35,044 bases of DNA from an uncultured Euryhalocaulis sp. (GCA_913055605.1 CAJXKJ010000030.1:1-35044); one strand, 5' to 3'. Positions 13,962-21,422 are shown, numbered from the stretch's first letter. The notes: generated by a model from the sequence alone, not told the origin. A program made the numbers and translations.

Positions 13962-15624
13962 GCTGGCCCCGAGCAGGCTGATCCCAAGCAGGCTGGCCCT
14001 CCCGGCCGCCCTGATGCTGGTCGGCCCGGCCGCGGCGCAGGACATCCAGGTGGAGTCGCTGGGCCCGGTGGACCCGTTCAGCATCGGCGTGCTGGCGCAA
14101 AGCCAGGGCGGCCTGCCCGAGAGCCTGTGGAACGGCACGACCGGCGCGCTGGCGCGCGAGGCGATCGCCCGCGCCCCCGCCAATTCCGGCTCGCCCGCTG
14201 TGAATACGCTGATCGCCAAGGCGCTGCTGTCCGGCGGGGAGCCGCCGGAAGGCGGCGACGGCGCGGTGCTGGCCATGCAGCGCATGGAGGCGCTGATCGC
14301 GGCGGGCTTCGCGGCGGAGGCGGCGACGCTGTCCTCCCGCACCCCGGACATCAGCGAGCGCGGCGACCTGGCCGAGGCGCAGGCGCGCGGGCATCTGCTG
14401 TCCGGCGACCTGCCGGCGGCGTGCCGTACGGCGGAAATCCTGCGCGAGGGGCGGGACGCCGAATTCTGGCTGCGCCTGCGCGCGGTGTGCCTGGCCTCCG
14501 AGGGGGAGACGGCGCGCGCCGACCTGACCGCGCAGCTGGCCCGGCAGGCCGGGCGCAACGAACAGTTCGAGCGCGCCTATGCGCTGGCCCTGCTGGGCGA
14601 GGCGCCGGACGAGAATGTGGAGACCGCCGATCCGCTGGTGTTCGCCACCGCGGTTCAGGTCGGCGCGATCATCGCGCCGCCGGCCAACGCGCCGCGCGCC
14701 ATGCTGGTGACGCCGCTGCCGGGCGCGGCGCCCGAGGACGCGGCGCTGTACCAGACCGACGCCGCGCGCATCGGCCTGGCGACGCCGCAGGAGGCCGCCG
14801 CCGCCTATGAGGCGGTGGAGTCGCCGGACGTGGACGACGAGCTGGGCTGGCTGGACGCCGCGCTGGACGCCGGACCCGGCGTGCGAGAGGCCTGGCTGTA
14901 TCAGCTGGCGCTGGAGCCCGCGGCCGCGCCGGAAGTGCGCGCGCAGGCCATCGCGGCGTCGCTGGAAAGCGCGGACGGGCCGGCGGCCTTCATACTGGCC
15001 GCGCGCACGCTCGCGCCCGCGCTGCGCCTGCTGCCGCCCGACGCCGGGCGCAATGACGCGCTGCTGTTCGCCGTGGCTTCGGCCGGGGCGGGCGATGCGC
15101 CGCTGGCGCGCCGCTGGCGCGATCTGGCGACCCAGCCGCCGACCGTTCCGGTGGCCCAGGATTCCGGCGCGCCGGTGCCGCTGGGCGTGCGCCCGCCCTG
15201 GGAGTCGCCCGAGCCGGCGGATCTGGCCGCCGCCGACGCGCTGATCGCGCTGTGGGGCGAGTCGCCGGAGGCGGGCGCCAGCCGCCTGGACGACGAGGGC
15301 GATCCCCGTATCCGCTTCATCGACGCCATCGTTCTGGACGCCCTCGGCAAGTCGGCGGAGCCGGAACTGCGCCTGCGCCTGCTGCGCGGCGAAGGCGGCG
15401 AGGGCGAACGCGCCGACGCCAATGTCCTGCTGGCCATGGAAGTGGCCGCGGAGTCCGGCGCGCTGGCCGAGACCGCGCTGCTGGCCGCCGCCGCAATGGG
15501 GCAGGGCCCCGCGACGATCGCTCCGGCCGACCTGTCCCGCGTGGTGCGGGCGCTGGACGAGGCCGGCCTCGGAGAGGACGCGCGCAACGCCGGGCTGGAG
15601 GCGATGATCGCGGCCCGTCAATGA
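13933..15624 (+). CDS. Secreted alpha-helical repeat protein of unknown function upstream of xerD
   Basis: From a TTG at 13933 this gives 563 residues. The TTG is preferred because GGGAGA lies about 9 nt upstream and it yields a compact signal peptide ending GPAAA|QD. An ATG at 13894 is the alternative. The mature protein is alanine/leucine/glutamate-rich, built of short helices resembling degenerate TPR/alpha-solenoid repeats. No catalytic motif is seen. It probably acts in the periplasm. The signal-peptide n-region contains an odd 5-residue tandem repeat (RLAPS-RLIPS-RLALP) that comes from 15-bp DNA repeats at 13959-14003. The stop overlaps the xerD start by 4 bp, so the two are co-translated. 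The family is not recognised with certainty. Confidence 0.8.
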   Translation: MSWKTLSQNRLAPSRLIPSRLALPAALMLVGPAAAQDIQVESLGPVDPFSIGVLAQSQGGLPESLWNGTTGALAREAIARAPANSGSPAVNTLIAKALLSGGEPPEGGDGAVLAMQRMEALIAAGFAAEAATLSSRTPDISERGDLAEAQARGHLLSGDLPAACRTAEILREGRDAEFWLRLRAVCLASEGETARADLTAQLARQAGRNEQFERAYALALLGEAPDENVETADPLVFATAVQVGAIIAPPANAPRAMLVTPLPGAAPEDAALYQTDAARIGLATPQEAAAAYEAVESPDVDDELGWLDAALDAGPGVREAWLYQLALEPAAAPEVRAQAIAASLESADGPAAFILAARTLAPALRLLPPDAGRNDALLFAVASAGAGDAPLARRWRDLATQPPTVPVAQDSGAPVPLGVRPPWESPEPADLAAADALIALWGESPEAGASRLDDEGDPRIRFIDAIVLDALGKSAEPELRLRLLRGEGGEGERADANVLLAMEVAAESGALAETALLAAAAMGQGPATIAPADLSRVVRALDEAGLGEDARNAGLEAMIAARQ

Positions 15625-16547
15625 CGGACGGTGGCCGCGACCTGATCGAGACGTTCCTGGAAATGATGGCGGCCGAGCGCGGCGCGAGCGCCAATACGCT
15701 GGCCGCCTATCGCCGCGATCTGGAGGATCTGGCGCGGCGCTTGGGCGCCGGGCGGCTGGGCGGCGCGACGCCGGACGATTTGACCCGGGTGCAGGGCCAG
15801 TGGCGGCGCGAGGGGCTGGCCGCGGCGACCGCCGCGCGCAAGCTGTCCTCCGCCCGGCAATTCTACAAATTCCTGATGCAGGAACAGGTGCGCGCGGACG
15901 ATCCGACCGCGCGTCTGGACGCGCCCCAGCGCGGACGGCCCCTGCCCAAGACGCTGAGCGAGGACGAGGTGGACGGGCTGATCGCCGCCTCCGCCCGGCT
16001 GAACGGGGCGCACGGCAAGCGGGCGCTGTGCCTGATGGAAATCCTGTACGCGGCGGGGCTGCGGGTCAGCGAACTGGTGTCCCTGCCGGTCGCCGCGGCG
16101 CACGCGCAGGAGCGCGTGCTGATCGTGCGCGGCAAGGGCGGCAAGGAGCGACTGGCCCCCCTGACCGGCGCGGCGATGCGCGCGACCGAAGACTATCTGA
16201 CCGTGCGCGAGCAATTCCTGCCGGCGAAGAACGCGCGCGCGCGGGCGCGGGCCGAGCGCTTCCTGTTCCCGTCATCCGCCGCGTCGGGCCACCTGACGCG
16301 GGAGCGGTTCGCGCAGATTTTGAAGCGGATCGCGGGGGAGGCGGGCGTGGCGCCGGAGCGGGTGTCGCCGCACGTGCTGCGGCACGCCTTCGCGACGCAT
16401 CTTCTGGCGCGGGGCGCCGATTTGCGCAGCCTGCAGACATTGCTCGGCCACGCCGACATCTCCACGACGCAAATCTATACCCATGTGCAGGAAGAGCGGC
16501 TGAAGCGGCTGGTCGAGGACGCGCACCCGCTGGCGCGCGGCACCTGA
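15621..16547 (+). CDS. xerD: Tyrosine site-specific recombinase XerD
   Basis: The 308-aa protein has an N-terminal SAM-like DNA-binding domain (about 5-95) and a catalytic domain with the full set: R148 (AAGLRVSEL), K172 or nearby (RGKGGKER), H251 and R254 (HVLRHAFATHLL), H277 (LLGHADISTTQ) and nucleophile Y286 (IYTHV). XerC/XerD resolve chromosome dimers at dif during division. Proximity to aroK-aroB fits the alphaproteobacterial xerD locus rather than a mobile integrase, and no attachment-site repeat or phage gene is nearby. The start overlaps the upstream stop (ATGA). XerC versus XerD is judged from context. Confidence 0.93.
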   Translation: MTDGGRDLIETFLEMMAAERGASANTLAAYRRDLEDLARRLGAGRLGGATPDDLTRVQGQWRREGLAAATAARKLSSARQFYKFLMQEQVRADDPTARLDAPQRGRPLPKTLSEDEVDGLIAASARLNGAHGKRALCLMEILYAAGLRVSELVSLPVAAAHAQERVLIVRGKGGKERLAPLTGAAMRATEDYLTVREQFLPAKNARARARAERFLFPSSAASGHLTRERFAQILKRIAGEAGVAPERVSPHVLRHAFATHLLARGADLRSLQTLLGHADISTTQIYTHVQEERLKRLVEDAHPLARGT

Positions 16548-16554
16548 CGCGCAA

Positions 16555-16583
16555 ACGAAAACCGCCGCCCCGGAGGGCGGCGG
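16555..16583 (-). terminator. Rho-independent terminator of the hemerythrin gene
   Basis: A perfect 9-bp stem (CCGCCGCCC at 16562-16570, GGGCGGCGG at 16575-16583) has a 4-nt loop. Read on the minus strand it is followed by TTTTCGTTT, a good U-tract, and lies 28 bp beyond the hemerythrin stop. It may also end xerD transcripts from the other side. Confidence 0.85.
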
Positions 16584-16611
16584 CTTCCCACCATTATTGC
16601 TGCAGGCGCGC

Positions 16612-17079
16612 CTAGCTGGCGATTTCTTCCAGCGGCGTGATCGCGGCCAGCGTCACTTTCTTGCGGCCGTCGAACATCTTGCCGAGGCTCTGGGCCTCCT
16701 CCTTGGAGAAAATCTTCTTCGCCTTCGGGAAGAAGTCTTCCTCCTCCTCGTCGAGGTGGTGGTCCAGCAGCTCCTTCATCGCGCCGAATTTCTTCTGCCA
16801 CTGCTCGGAATCGACCGGCATCGTGGCCAGTTCGTCCATCATGTTGTTGAGCATGTGGTGTTCGTTCTGGGCCTCGAACGCGTCGCCCGTTTCGCCCTTC
16901 TTCTTGAAGGCCTCGTAGAAGGTCGCTTCCTCCACCTTGTGGTGCGCCCAGATTTCCAGCGAAATCTGGCGGAACAGCTGTTCGCGCTTTTTCTCGGCGC
17001 GGTTGGTCGTGTCCTCGACCTGCGCGCACAGTTCGCGAACCGCGTCGTGGTCCTGTTTGATGCGTTCGTAGATGTCCAT
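16612..17079 (-). CDS. Hemerythrin-domain protein
   Basis: The 155-aa protein is a four-helix bundle with the hemerythrin iron ligands: H11 (IKQDHDAV), H46/H47 and E51 (AHHKVEEATFY), H74/H75 (NEHHMLNNMMDEL), H107/H108 and E112 (LLDHHLDEEEEDFFP). Such proteins bind a di-iron centre and sense or store O2, or respond to NO and oxidative stress. It is a stand-alone domain with no fused signalling module, and has its own terminator. A weak FNR-like half-site lies about 100 bp upstream (see findings). Confidence 0.93.
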   Translation of the reverse strand: MDIYERIKQDHDAVRELCAQVEDTTNRAEKKREQLFRQISLEIWAHHKVEEATFYEAFKKKGETGDAFEAQNEHHMLNNMMDELATMPVDSEQWQKKFGAMKELLDHHLDEEEEDFFPKAKKIFSKEEAQSLGKMFDGRKKVTLAAITPLEEIAS

Positions 17080-17200
17080 GGTCTTGCCGCCTCCTTTCCC
17101 CCGCCTGCCGGGGGGTGTTGGCGGATGAACGCCGGACCGCCTGCGCCGTTCCCGCGAATGTGGACGGCGTCAGGTCGCTGTAATCTGGATCAAATCCGGA

Positions 17201-17401
17201 TCAGTATTCGCGTTCGCCCTGATAGGGGGCGGCGCTGCCGCGCGGATAGTTCGCCTCCATGCCGGAGTCGACGTCCGGGGACTCCATCACGCGGGGGTCC
17301 AGCTCCGCGTTCGGGTCGATCATGCCCTCGCAGCCGGCCAGCGTCGCGGCGGCGGCGAGGATCGCAAGAGCGGCGGGGGCGGAAATTTTCGGGGCGCGCA
17401 T
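17201..17401 (-). CDS. Small lipoprotein, unknown function
   Basis: This 66-aa protein has a signal peptide with a clear lipobox, LAGC (Cys at about residue 24), after a hydrophobic AALAILAAAATLAG segment. A short acidic, proline-containing mature part of about 42 residues follows. It carries no recognisable domain. It is probably anchored in the outer membrane. Confidence 0.78.
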   Translation of the reverse strand: MRAPKISAPAALAILAAAATLAGCEGMIDPNAELDPRVMESPDVDSGMEANYPRGSAAPYQGEREY

Positions 17402-17484
17402 AGGACATCCTTCGGCTGGTCGGGCCGGTTATCGCACGCCAAGGGTTTGAGGGACAGCGTTCCGCGCTGGAGAGCCGTGGTAGA

Positions 17485-19266
17485 TCAGGCGGCGGCTTCG
17501 GCCTGTTTGCCGTCGTTCGACGCCTCGGCGCGCTCGGCCAGAGCGATGGCCAGTTTCTTCATCGCCGGGTCCCATTTGCCCCAGGCCGGCGGGCAGAAGA
17601 TGCGCGCCGTCGGGTACCAGGGCATGCGGTCGGTGGCGTGGAAGGTGAACTGGTTCTGATAGCCGAGGACCCAGTATTCGCCCCCGGCCGCCGCGGCGAG
17701 GTTGGTGGACGCCGTCATCGGACCCATGGACAGGTCCAGCGCCGCGCCCAGCGCCGCCACGCCCTCCAGATCGTTCTTCACGTCCAGGCCGTCGATCTGG
17801 TGGATCGTGACGCCGTATTCGCGGTCGGCCTGGGCCAGCTCCTCGTCCACGTCGCCATATTGCAGATTGACGAAATGGACGCCCGGCGTGCGCAGCACCG
17901 GCGCCCATTGCTGGAACGGGGAGAAGAATTTCGCCCGGTTGGGCGTCATCAGCAGCGACTTCCAGATGATCCCGGCCTTCAGGCCCGGGCCCAGCGCATC
18001 CAGCTGGGCGCGCATCTCCGCCACGCGGTCGGGATCGGCGGGCAGGAAGCCGGGCTCGGCCGGGAAGGAATCCAGGGTCGGGCGGAAGACGCAGCAGGCG
18101 TCGCCCATCGGCATCCAGATATCCGCGTCGCCTTCCTTCTCCAGCCAGCCGACGCCGCGGCATTTGCGCCCCTCGGCCCCGAACGTGGCGTGCGGGCCGA
18201 CGATGGCGTCCGGATAGGCGCGCTTGAACATGGAGACGAGGCGGTGCTCGACGCCGACCAGCACCTTGCCGTCCGGCCCGACGGCGTCGATCACGTCCTG
18301 CAGCGCGTTGGCGAACAGCACCTCGTCGCCCAGACCCTGCTCGCCGATGACCAGTACGCGCCTGCCGGCGAGCGAGGCCGGGTCGCGGTCCCAGCGCGGC
18401 TTGGGGATCAGGAAGATGGTGGAGTTCTCGTAGATCGGCTGGGTGCGGATGTCATAGACCTCCCACCCCTCTTTCAGACGCCCGGCGGACAGCAGGCACA
18501 GCGCCTGGGCGTGGCAGATCTGGCCGCGGTCCTGCGGCGCGTCGAGCTGGCTGGCCAGCGCGTTGTCGAACGCCTCCAGCGCCTCGTCCGTGCGGCCGAC
18601 GATGTCCAGCGAATTGGCCAGATTGTGCCAGGCGCGGCCGAAATCGGGCTTGATGGTGATCGCCTCGCGATAGAAGACCTCCGCCTGGGTCGGGTCGCCG
18701 GCCTCCACCAGGACCGAGCCCAGCATGTTCCAGAGCTTGTGCTCGCCCGGATGGGCGTAGATGGCCTGGCGCAGCAATTCGATGGCGTCGTCGAACCGGC
18801 CCATGTCGCGCAGCACGCCGGTCAGATTGATCAGCACGTCGTTGCGGTGGGGCTCGTTCGACATGCCGAGGCGGAAGAATTTCTCCGCCGCCTCCAGCAT
18901 GGTCAGCCGCCAGGCGACCAGACCCAGATTCTGATAGATGTCGACATCGGCCGGATCGGCCTTCCAGGCCTGTTCGTAATGCTCCAGCGCCTTGGAGAGC
19001 TGGCCGCTGCGGTGGAGCAGCAGGCCGACGACGTGCTGGGCCTTCGAGAAGCCCGGGTCGATCGCCACGGCCTTCTGCGCCAGCTCCAGCGCCTGGTTCG
19101 GGTCCCTGTCCACGCATTTCATCGCGCGCTTCAGCAGGCCGATCTGCTTTTGCTGAGTCGGGGAGACATGCGCGGGCTGGAGCGCCGGGGTGCGCAGCGT
19201 TTCGGCGGCGTCGCGAAGGACCTTGCCTTCGGCGGGCGCGGAATCCGGGGGAGGAGCCTCAGTCAT
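17485..19266 (-). CDS. flbA: FlbA-like TPR protein with C-terminal GT9-like domain
   Basis: The 593-aa protein has TPR repeats over about residues 30-270 (for example AHVVGLLLHRSGQLSKALEHYEQAW-type helices and PDFGRAWHNLANSLDIVGRTDEALEAFDNAL). The C-terminal region (about 300-575) starts RRVLVIGEQGLGDEVLFANAL, a pattern seen in heptosyltransferase/GT9-like and SPINDLY-type folds. In Caulobacter flbA lies with flbT and flaF and is needed for normal flagellin synthesis or assembly. Here it is divergent from flbT-flaF with a perfect CtrA box between, supporting the name. Flagellin glycosylation is a plausible activity but is inference. No signal peptide is present, so it is cytoplasmic. Confidence 0.8.
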   Translation of the reverse strand: MTEAPPPDSAPAEGKVLRDAAETLRTPALQPAHVSPTQQKQIGLLKRAMKCVDRDPNQALELAQKAVAIDPGFSKAQHVVGLLLHRSGQLSKALEHYEQAWKADPADVDIYQNLGLVAWRLTMLEAAEKFFRLGMSNEPHRNDVLINLTGVLRDMGRFDDAIELLRQAIYAHPGEHKLWNMLGSVLVEAGDPTQAEVFYREAITIKPDFGRAWHNLANSLDIVGRTDEALEAFDNALASQLDAPQDRGQICHAQALCLLSAGRLKEGWEVYDIRTQPIYENSTIFLIPKPRWDRDPASLAGRRVLVIGEQGLGDEVLFANALQDVIDAVGPDGKVLVGVEHRLVSMFKRAYPDAIVGPHATFGAEGRKCRGVGWLEKEGDADIWMPMGDACCVFRPTLDSFPAEPGFLPADPDRVAEMRAQLDALGPGLKAGIIWKSLLMTPNRAKFFSPFQQWAPVLRTPGVHFVNLQYGDVDEELAQADREYGVTIHQIDGLDVKNDLEGVAALGAALDLSMGPMTASTNLAAAAGGEYWVLGYQNQFTFHATDRMPWYPTARIFCPPAWGKWDPAMKKLAIALAERAEASNDGKQAEAAA

Positions 19267-19291
19267 GCCGCAAGTGTTGGCCGCGGCCCGG

Positions 19292-19306
19292 TTAAGGCTG
19301 GATTAA
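19292..19306 (+). promoter_or_regulatory. Perfect CtrA box between flbA and flbT
   Basis: TTAA-GGCTGGA-TTAA matches the CtrA consensus TTAA-N7-TTAA exactly. It sits 25 bp from the flbA start and 121 bp from the flbT start, in the 161-bp divergent region. A degenerate second site, TTAG-GGCTTCC-TAAA, lies at 19352-19366. CtrA control of both transcripts is the simplest reading. Confidence 0.75.
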
Positions 19307-19427
19307 GCATAATCGCGCGGCTTTCGGGCGGGCCGGAAACGCCGGTTGCGCTTAGGGCTTCCTAAACCCTCACAGGGCTAGCGTGCGTCATGCGGCCCGG
19401 ACGGCCGTGTGCGGACAGGACCCGGTA

Positions 19428-19817
19428 ATGCCGCTGAAATTGTCTCTGAAACCCGGCGAGAAGCTGGTGATCAACGGCGCGGTCGTGGAGAACGGCGAAC
19501 GCCGCACCACGCTGGTCCTGCAGAACAAGGCCTCGGTCCTTCGCGAGAAGGACATCATGCAGCAGGCCGAAGCCGATACGCCCGCCAAGCGCATCTATTT
19601 CCCGGTCATGATGATGTATCTCGACCAGGGAAAGGCGGGGGAGGCCTACAATGAATTCGTGCTGCGCATGACCGAGTTCATGGGCGCGATCGAAAATCCG
19701 GAAGTGCTGACCGAATGCGTCGAACTCAGCCGCGATGTGATGGGGTCTGAGTATTACAAGGCGCTGCTGCGCTGCCGGAAACTGATCGCGTACGAGGAAA
19801 AGCTTCTGAAAGCCTAG
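19428..19817 (+). CDS. flbT: Flagellin mRNA regulator FlbT
   Basis: The 129-aa protein is a recognisable FlbT: N-terminal LKLSLKPGEKLVINGAVVENG, a central ASVLREKDIM, AKRIYFPVMMMYL, and a C-terminal YYKALLRCRKLIAYEEKLL. In Caulobacter FlbT binds the 5' leader of flagellin mRNA and represses its translation until the hook is complete. The ATG at 19428 is chosen because conservation begins there; an upstream in-frame ATG at 19383 would add 15 unrelated residues. flaF follows 34 bp downstream, in operon. Confidence 0.95.
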   Translation: MPLKLSLKPGEKLVINGAVVENGERRTTLVLQNKASVLREKDIMQQAEADTPAKRIYFPVMMMYLDQGKAGEAYNEFVLRMTEFMGAIENPEVLTECVELSRDVMGSEYYKALLRCRKLIAYEEKLLKA

Positions 19818-19851
19818 AAGAGCCTTTGGGGAAAGGCCGGGGGAAAGAACA

Positions 19852-20226
19852 ATGTCGTTCCACGCCTACCAGACTGCAGCGGCGCAGGGTGAATCGCCGC
19901 GCGACATCGAATACCGCCTGTTCGGACAGGTCACGCGCAGCCTGATGGACGCCCGCACGGGCGCCGACCTGACGCGCACGGCCGCGGCCCTGGCCTGGAA
20001 CCGCCAGGTCTGGAGCGTGATGGCCAAGGACTGCGCCGACGAGCGCAACGCCCTTCCCGAACAGCTGCGCGCGGGGATCATCTCGCTGGCCCTGTTCGTG
20101 CGCAAATACTCTTCCGAAATCCTGCGCGACGGCGCGGACATCGATCCGCTGATCGACATCAACCGCGCGATCATGCAGGGCCTGGAGCAGCGCGCCGGCG
20201 CGGACCGGGCGGCCAGCGCGGCCTGA
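19852..20226 (+). CDS. flaF: Flagellar biosynthesis regulator FlaF
   Basis: This 124-aa, mostly helical protein carries family features: AYQTAAAQGESPRDIEYRLF near the start, the core LAWNRQVWSVMAKDCA, and LRAGIISLALFVRKYS. In Caulobacter FlaF is required for flagellin translation and secretion and works opposite to FlbT. A ribosome site (GGGGGAAAG) precedes the ATG. It follows flbT and precedes flagellin gene 1. Confidence 0.94.
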   Translation: MSFHAYQTAAAQGESPRDIEYRLFGQVTRSLMDARTGADLTRTAAALAWNRQVWSVMAKDCADERNALPEQLRAGIISLALFVRKYSSEILRDGADIDPLIDINRAIMQGLEQRAGADRAASAA

Positions 20227-20231
20227 CCGGC

Positions 20232-20249
20232 GCGGCCCGATCGGGCCGC
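20232..20249 (+). terminator. Hairpin after flaF
   Basis: GCGGCCC-GATC-GGGCCGC is a perfect 7-bp stem with a 4-nt loop (20232-20249) starting 5 bp after the flaF stop. It lacks a U-tract, so termination is possible but not certain. Confidence 0.5.
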
Positions 20250-20272
20250 ATGCGCGCGGCAGAATTGGCCGC

Positions 20273-20292
20273 GCGGGCAAGAGCTGCCGGGC
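20273..20292. promoter_or_regulatory. ftr-like inverted repeat upstream of flagellin gene 1
   Basis: The core GGGCA-AGAGC-TGCCGGGC has the same GGCA-N5-TGCC geometry as the palindrome upstream of flagellin gene 2. It lies about 80-100 bp upstream of the sigma54 promoter, a normal enhancer distance. It resembles Caulobacter ftr sites, bound by FlbD, as I remember them. Confidence 0.5.
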
Positions 20293-20372
20293 GGAACCCG
20301 CCCTGCGCCGCGACGCCGCAATAATCCGATAGCGAAATCAGATGCTTGGCGCGCCCCGAACGGGGCGCGTTC

Positions 20373-20387
20373 TGGCATGGGGATTGC
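20373..20387 (+). promoter_or_regulatory. Sigma54 promoter of flagellin gene 1
   Basis: TGGCATG-GGGA-TTGC matches the -24/-12 consensus TGGCACG-N4-TTGC with one mismatch. The invariant GG and GC are 10 nt apart, the spacing required for sigma54. A start near 20399 would leave a leader of about 67 nt containing the AAAAC-loop hairpin. Confidence 0.85.
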
Positions 20388-20398
20388 CATTCGCCGGG

Positions 20399-20415
20399 CG
20401 GGGCAAAACGCCCCG
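20399..20415 (+). promoter_or_regulatory. Leader hairpin of flagellin gene 1 (AAAAC loop)
   Basis: CGGGGC (20399-20404) pairs with GCCCCG (20410-20415) around the loop AAAAC. The same loop and inner GGC/GCC pairs occur in leader 3, while the three outer pairs are swapped. The hairpin lies 50 nt before the ATG. It is a candidate FlbT target. Confidence 0.6.
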
Positions 20416-20465
20416 GCGCGGAAAAATCCGCGTCTAACCCGACCAGAATGGAAGGACCCCAAACG

Positions 20466-21299
20466 ATGGCGATCAATAACTCCATCAATACAAATGCAGG
20501 CGCGATGATCGCCCTGCAGAACCTGACGAAGACGAACCAGGAACTGACCGTGACGCAAAGCCGGATCAATACCGGCCTCAAAGTGGCTTCCGCCAAGGAC
20601 AATGGCGGCGTGTTCGCCATTGCGCAGAACATGCGCGCCGAGGTCCAGGGCTATGGCGTGGTTCAGCAATCGCTGGATCGCGGCAGGTCCACGACCGAGG
20701 TGGGCCTGGCTGCCGGCGAAGCCATCTCGGATCTTCTGGTTCAGATGAAGGAAAAGGCGCTCGCCGCCTCCGACGCGTCGCTCGACACCGCGAGCCGTAC
20801 GGCGCTGAACGAGGACTTCAAGGCGCTGCGCGACCAGATCGGGACGATCGTGGCCAACGCCGACTTCAACGGCGTGAACCTGATCGACGGATCGGTGGCG
20901 TCCTTCGTCGCCCTGGCCAACGCCGACGGCAGCAACACGATCACCGTGTCGAGCGAGAACATGTCGCTCAGCGGTTCGGTAGTGACGCTGGCCGCGACTG
21001 CGTCGTTCTCGACGCAGACCGAGGCGGCGGCGCTGGTCTCCCAGATCACCACGTCCCTGGACAATGTGAACCAGTCGCTCGCGCGGCTGGGCACCCGGTC
21101 CAAGGCGCTGGAGATCCACGAGGCCTTCGTCACGAAGCTTTCCGATGCGCTGGAGGCCGGGATCGGCAATCTGGTGGATGCGGATCTGGCAAAGGAGAGC
21201 GCCAAGCTCCAGTCGCTGCAGGTCAAGCAGCAGCTCGGGGTCCAGGCCCTCGCCATCGCCAATTCGTCGCCACAGCTGATCACGCAGTTCTTCCAGTAA
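20466..21299 (+). CDS. Flagellin 1
   Basis: The 277-aa protein has conserved flagellin N-terminal helices (NSINTNAGAMIALQNLTKTNQ, SRINTGLKVASAKDNGGVFAIAQNMRAE) and C-terminal helices (NLVDADLAKESAKLQSLQVKQQLGVQALAIANSSPQLITQFF). A short variable middle (about 140-195) covers the region absent from the filament core. It is the filament subunit, exported by the flagellar type III system, with the short-flagellin length usual in Caulobacterales. The ATG at 20466 is chosen because conservation starts there. Expression should depend on the upstream sigma54 promoter, and translation on FlbT/FlaF. A 38-bp stretch of its middle is identical to flagellin gene 3. Confidence 0.97.
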   Translation: MAINNSINTNAGAMIALQNLTKTNQELTVTQSRINTGLKVASAKDNGGVFAIAQNMRAEVQGYGVVQQSLDRGRSTTEVGLAAGEAISDLLVQMKEKALAASDASLDTASRTALNEDFKALRDQIGTIVANADFNGVNLIDGSVASFVALANADGSNTITVSSENMSLSGSVVTLAATASFSTQTEAAALVSQITTSLDNVNQSLARLGTRSKALEIHEAFVTKLSDALEAGIGNLVDADLAKESAKLQSLQVKQQLGVQALAIANSSPQLITQFFQ

Positions 21300-21325
21300 T
21301 CCGCAGCTTCACCCACTCCTTTCCG

Positions 21326-21359
21326 GCCGGGGCCGCCCAGCGGTCCCGGCTTTCTTTTT
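21326..21359 (+). terminator. Rho-independent terminator after flagellin gene 1
   Basis: An 11-bp stem (21326-21336 with 21340-21350, one G-U pair) and a 3-nt loop are followed directly by TTTCTTTTT. It separates flagellin gene 1 from the promoter region of flagellin gene 2. Confidence 0.92.
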
Positions 21360-21383
21360 GAGCAAATTTTGCCGTGCAGATTT

Positions 21384-21422
21384 TGCCGGTGGGCAACGGG
21401 GACCCGGCAAATCCTGCCGGGT
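21384..21422. promoter_or_regulatory. ftr-like palindromes upstream of flagellin gene 2
   Basis: A perfect palindrome, ACCCGGCA-N5-TGCCGGGT, spans 21402-21422. Beside it TTGCC-GGTG-GGCAA (starting at 21384) is a second inverted repeat, and ATTTTGCCG occurs twice just before (about 21366 and 21380). The cluster lies about 115-150 bp upstream of the sigma54 promoter, consistent with enhancer sites for an FlbD-like activator. Confidence 0.6.

Noticed and set aside
13834-15621. 595-codon minus-strand ORF opposite the secreted protein
   Set aside because: Gln/Arg/Gly-rich antisense frame. The plus-strand frame has a signal peptide and is coupled to xerD.
15621-16547. Tyrosine recombinase as the integrase of a mobile element
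   Set aside because: It matches XerD length and context near aroK-aroB. No tRNA-end duplication, attachment repeats or phage genes are nearby.
19352-19366. Second CtrA box, TTAG-N7-TAAA
   Set aside because: Two mismatches to the consensus. Mentioned only beside the perfect site because it overlaps an ordinary short inverted repeat (TTAGG-N4-CCTAA).
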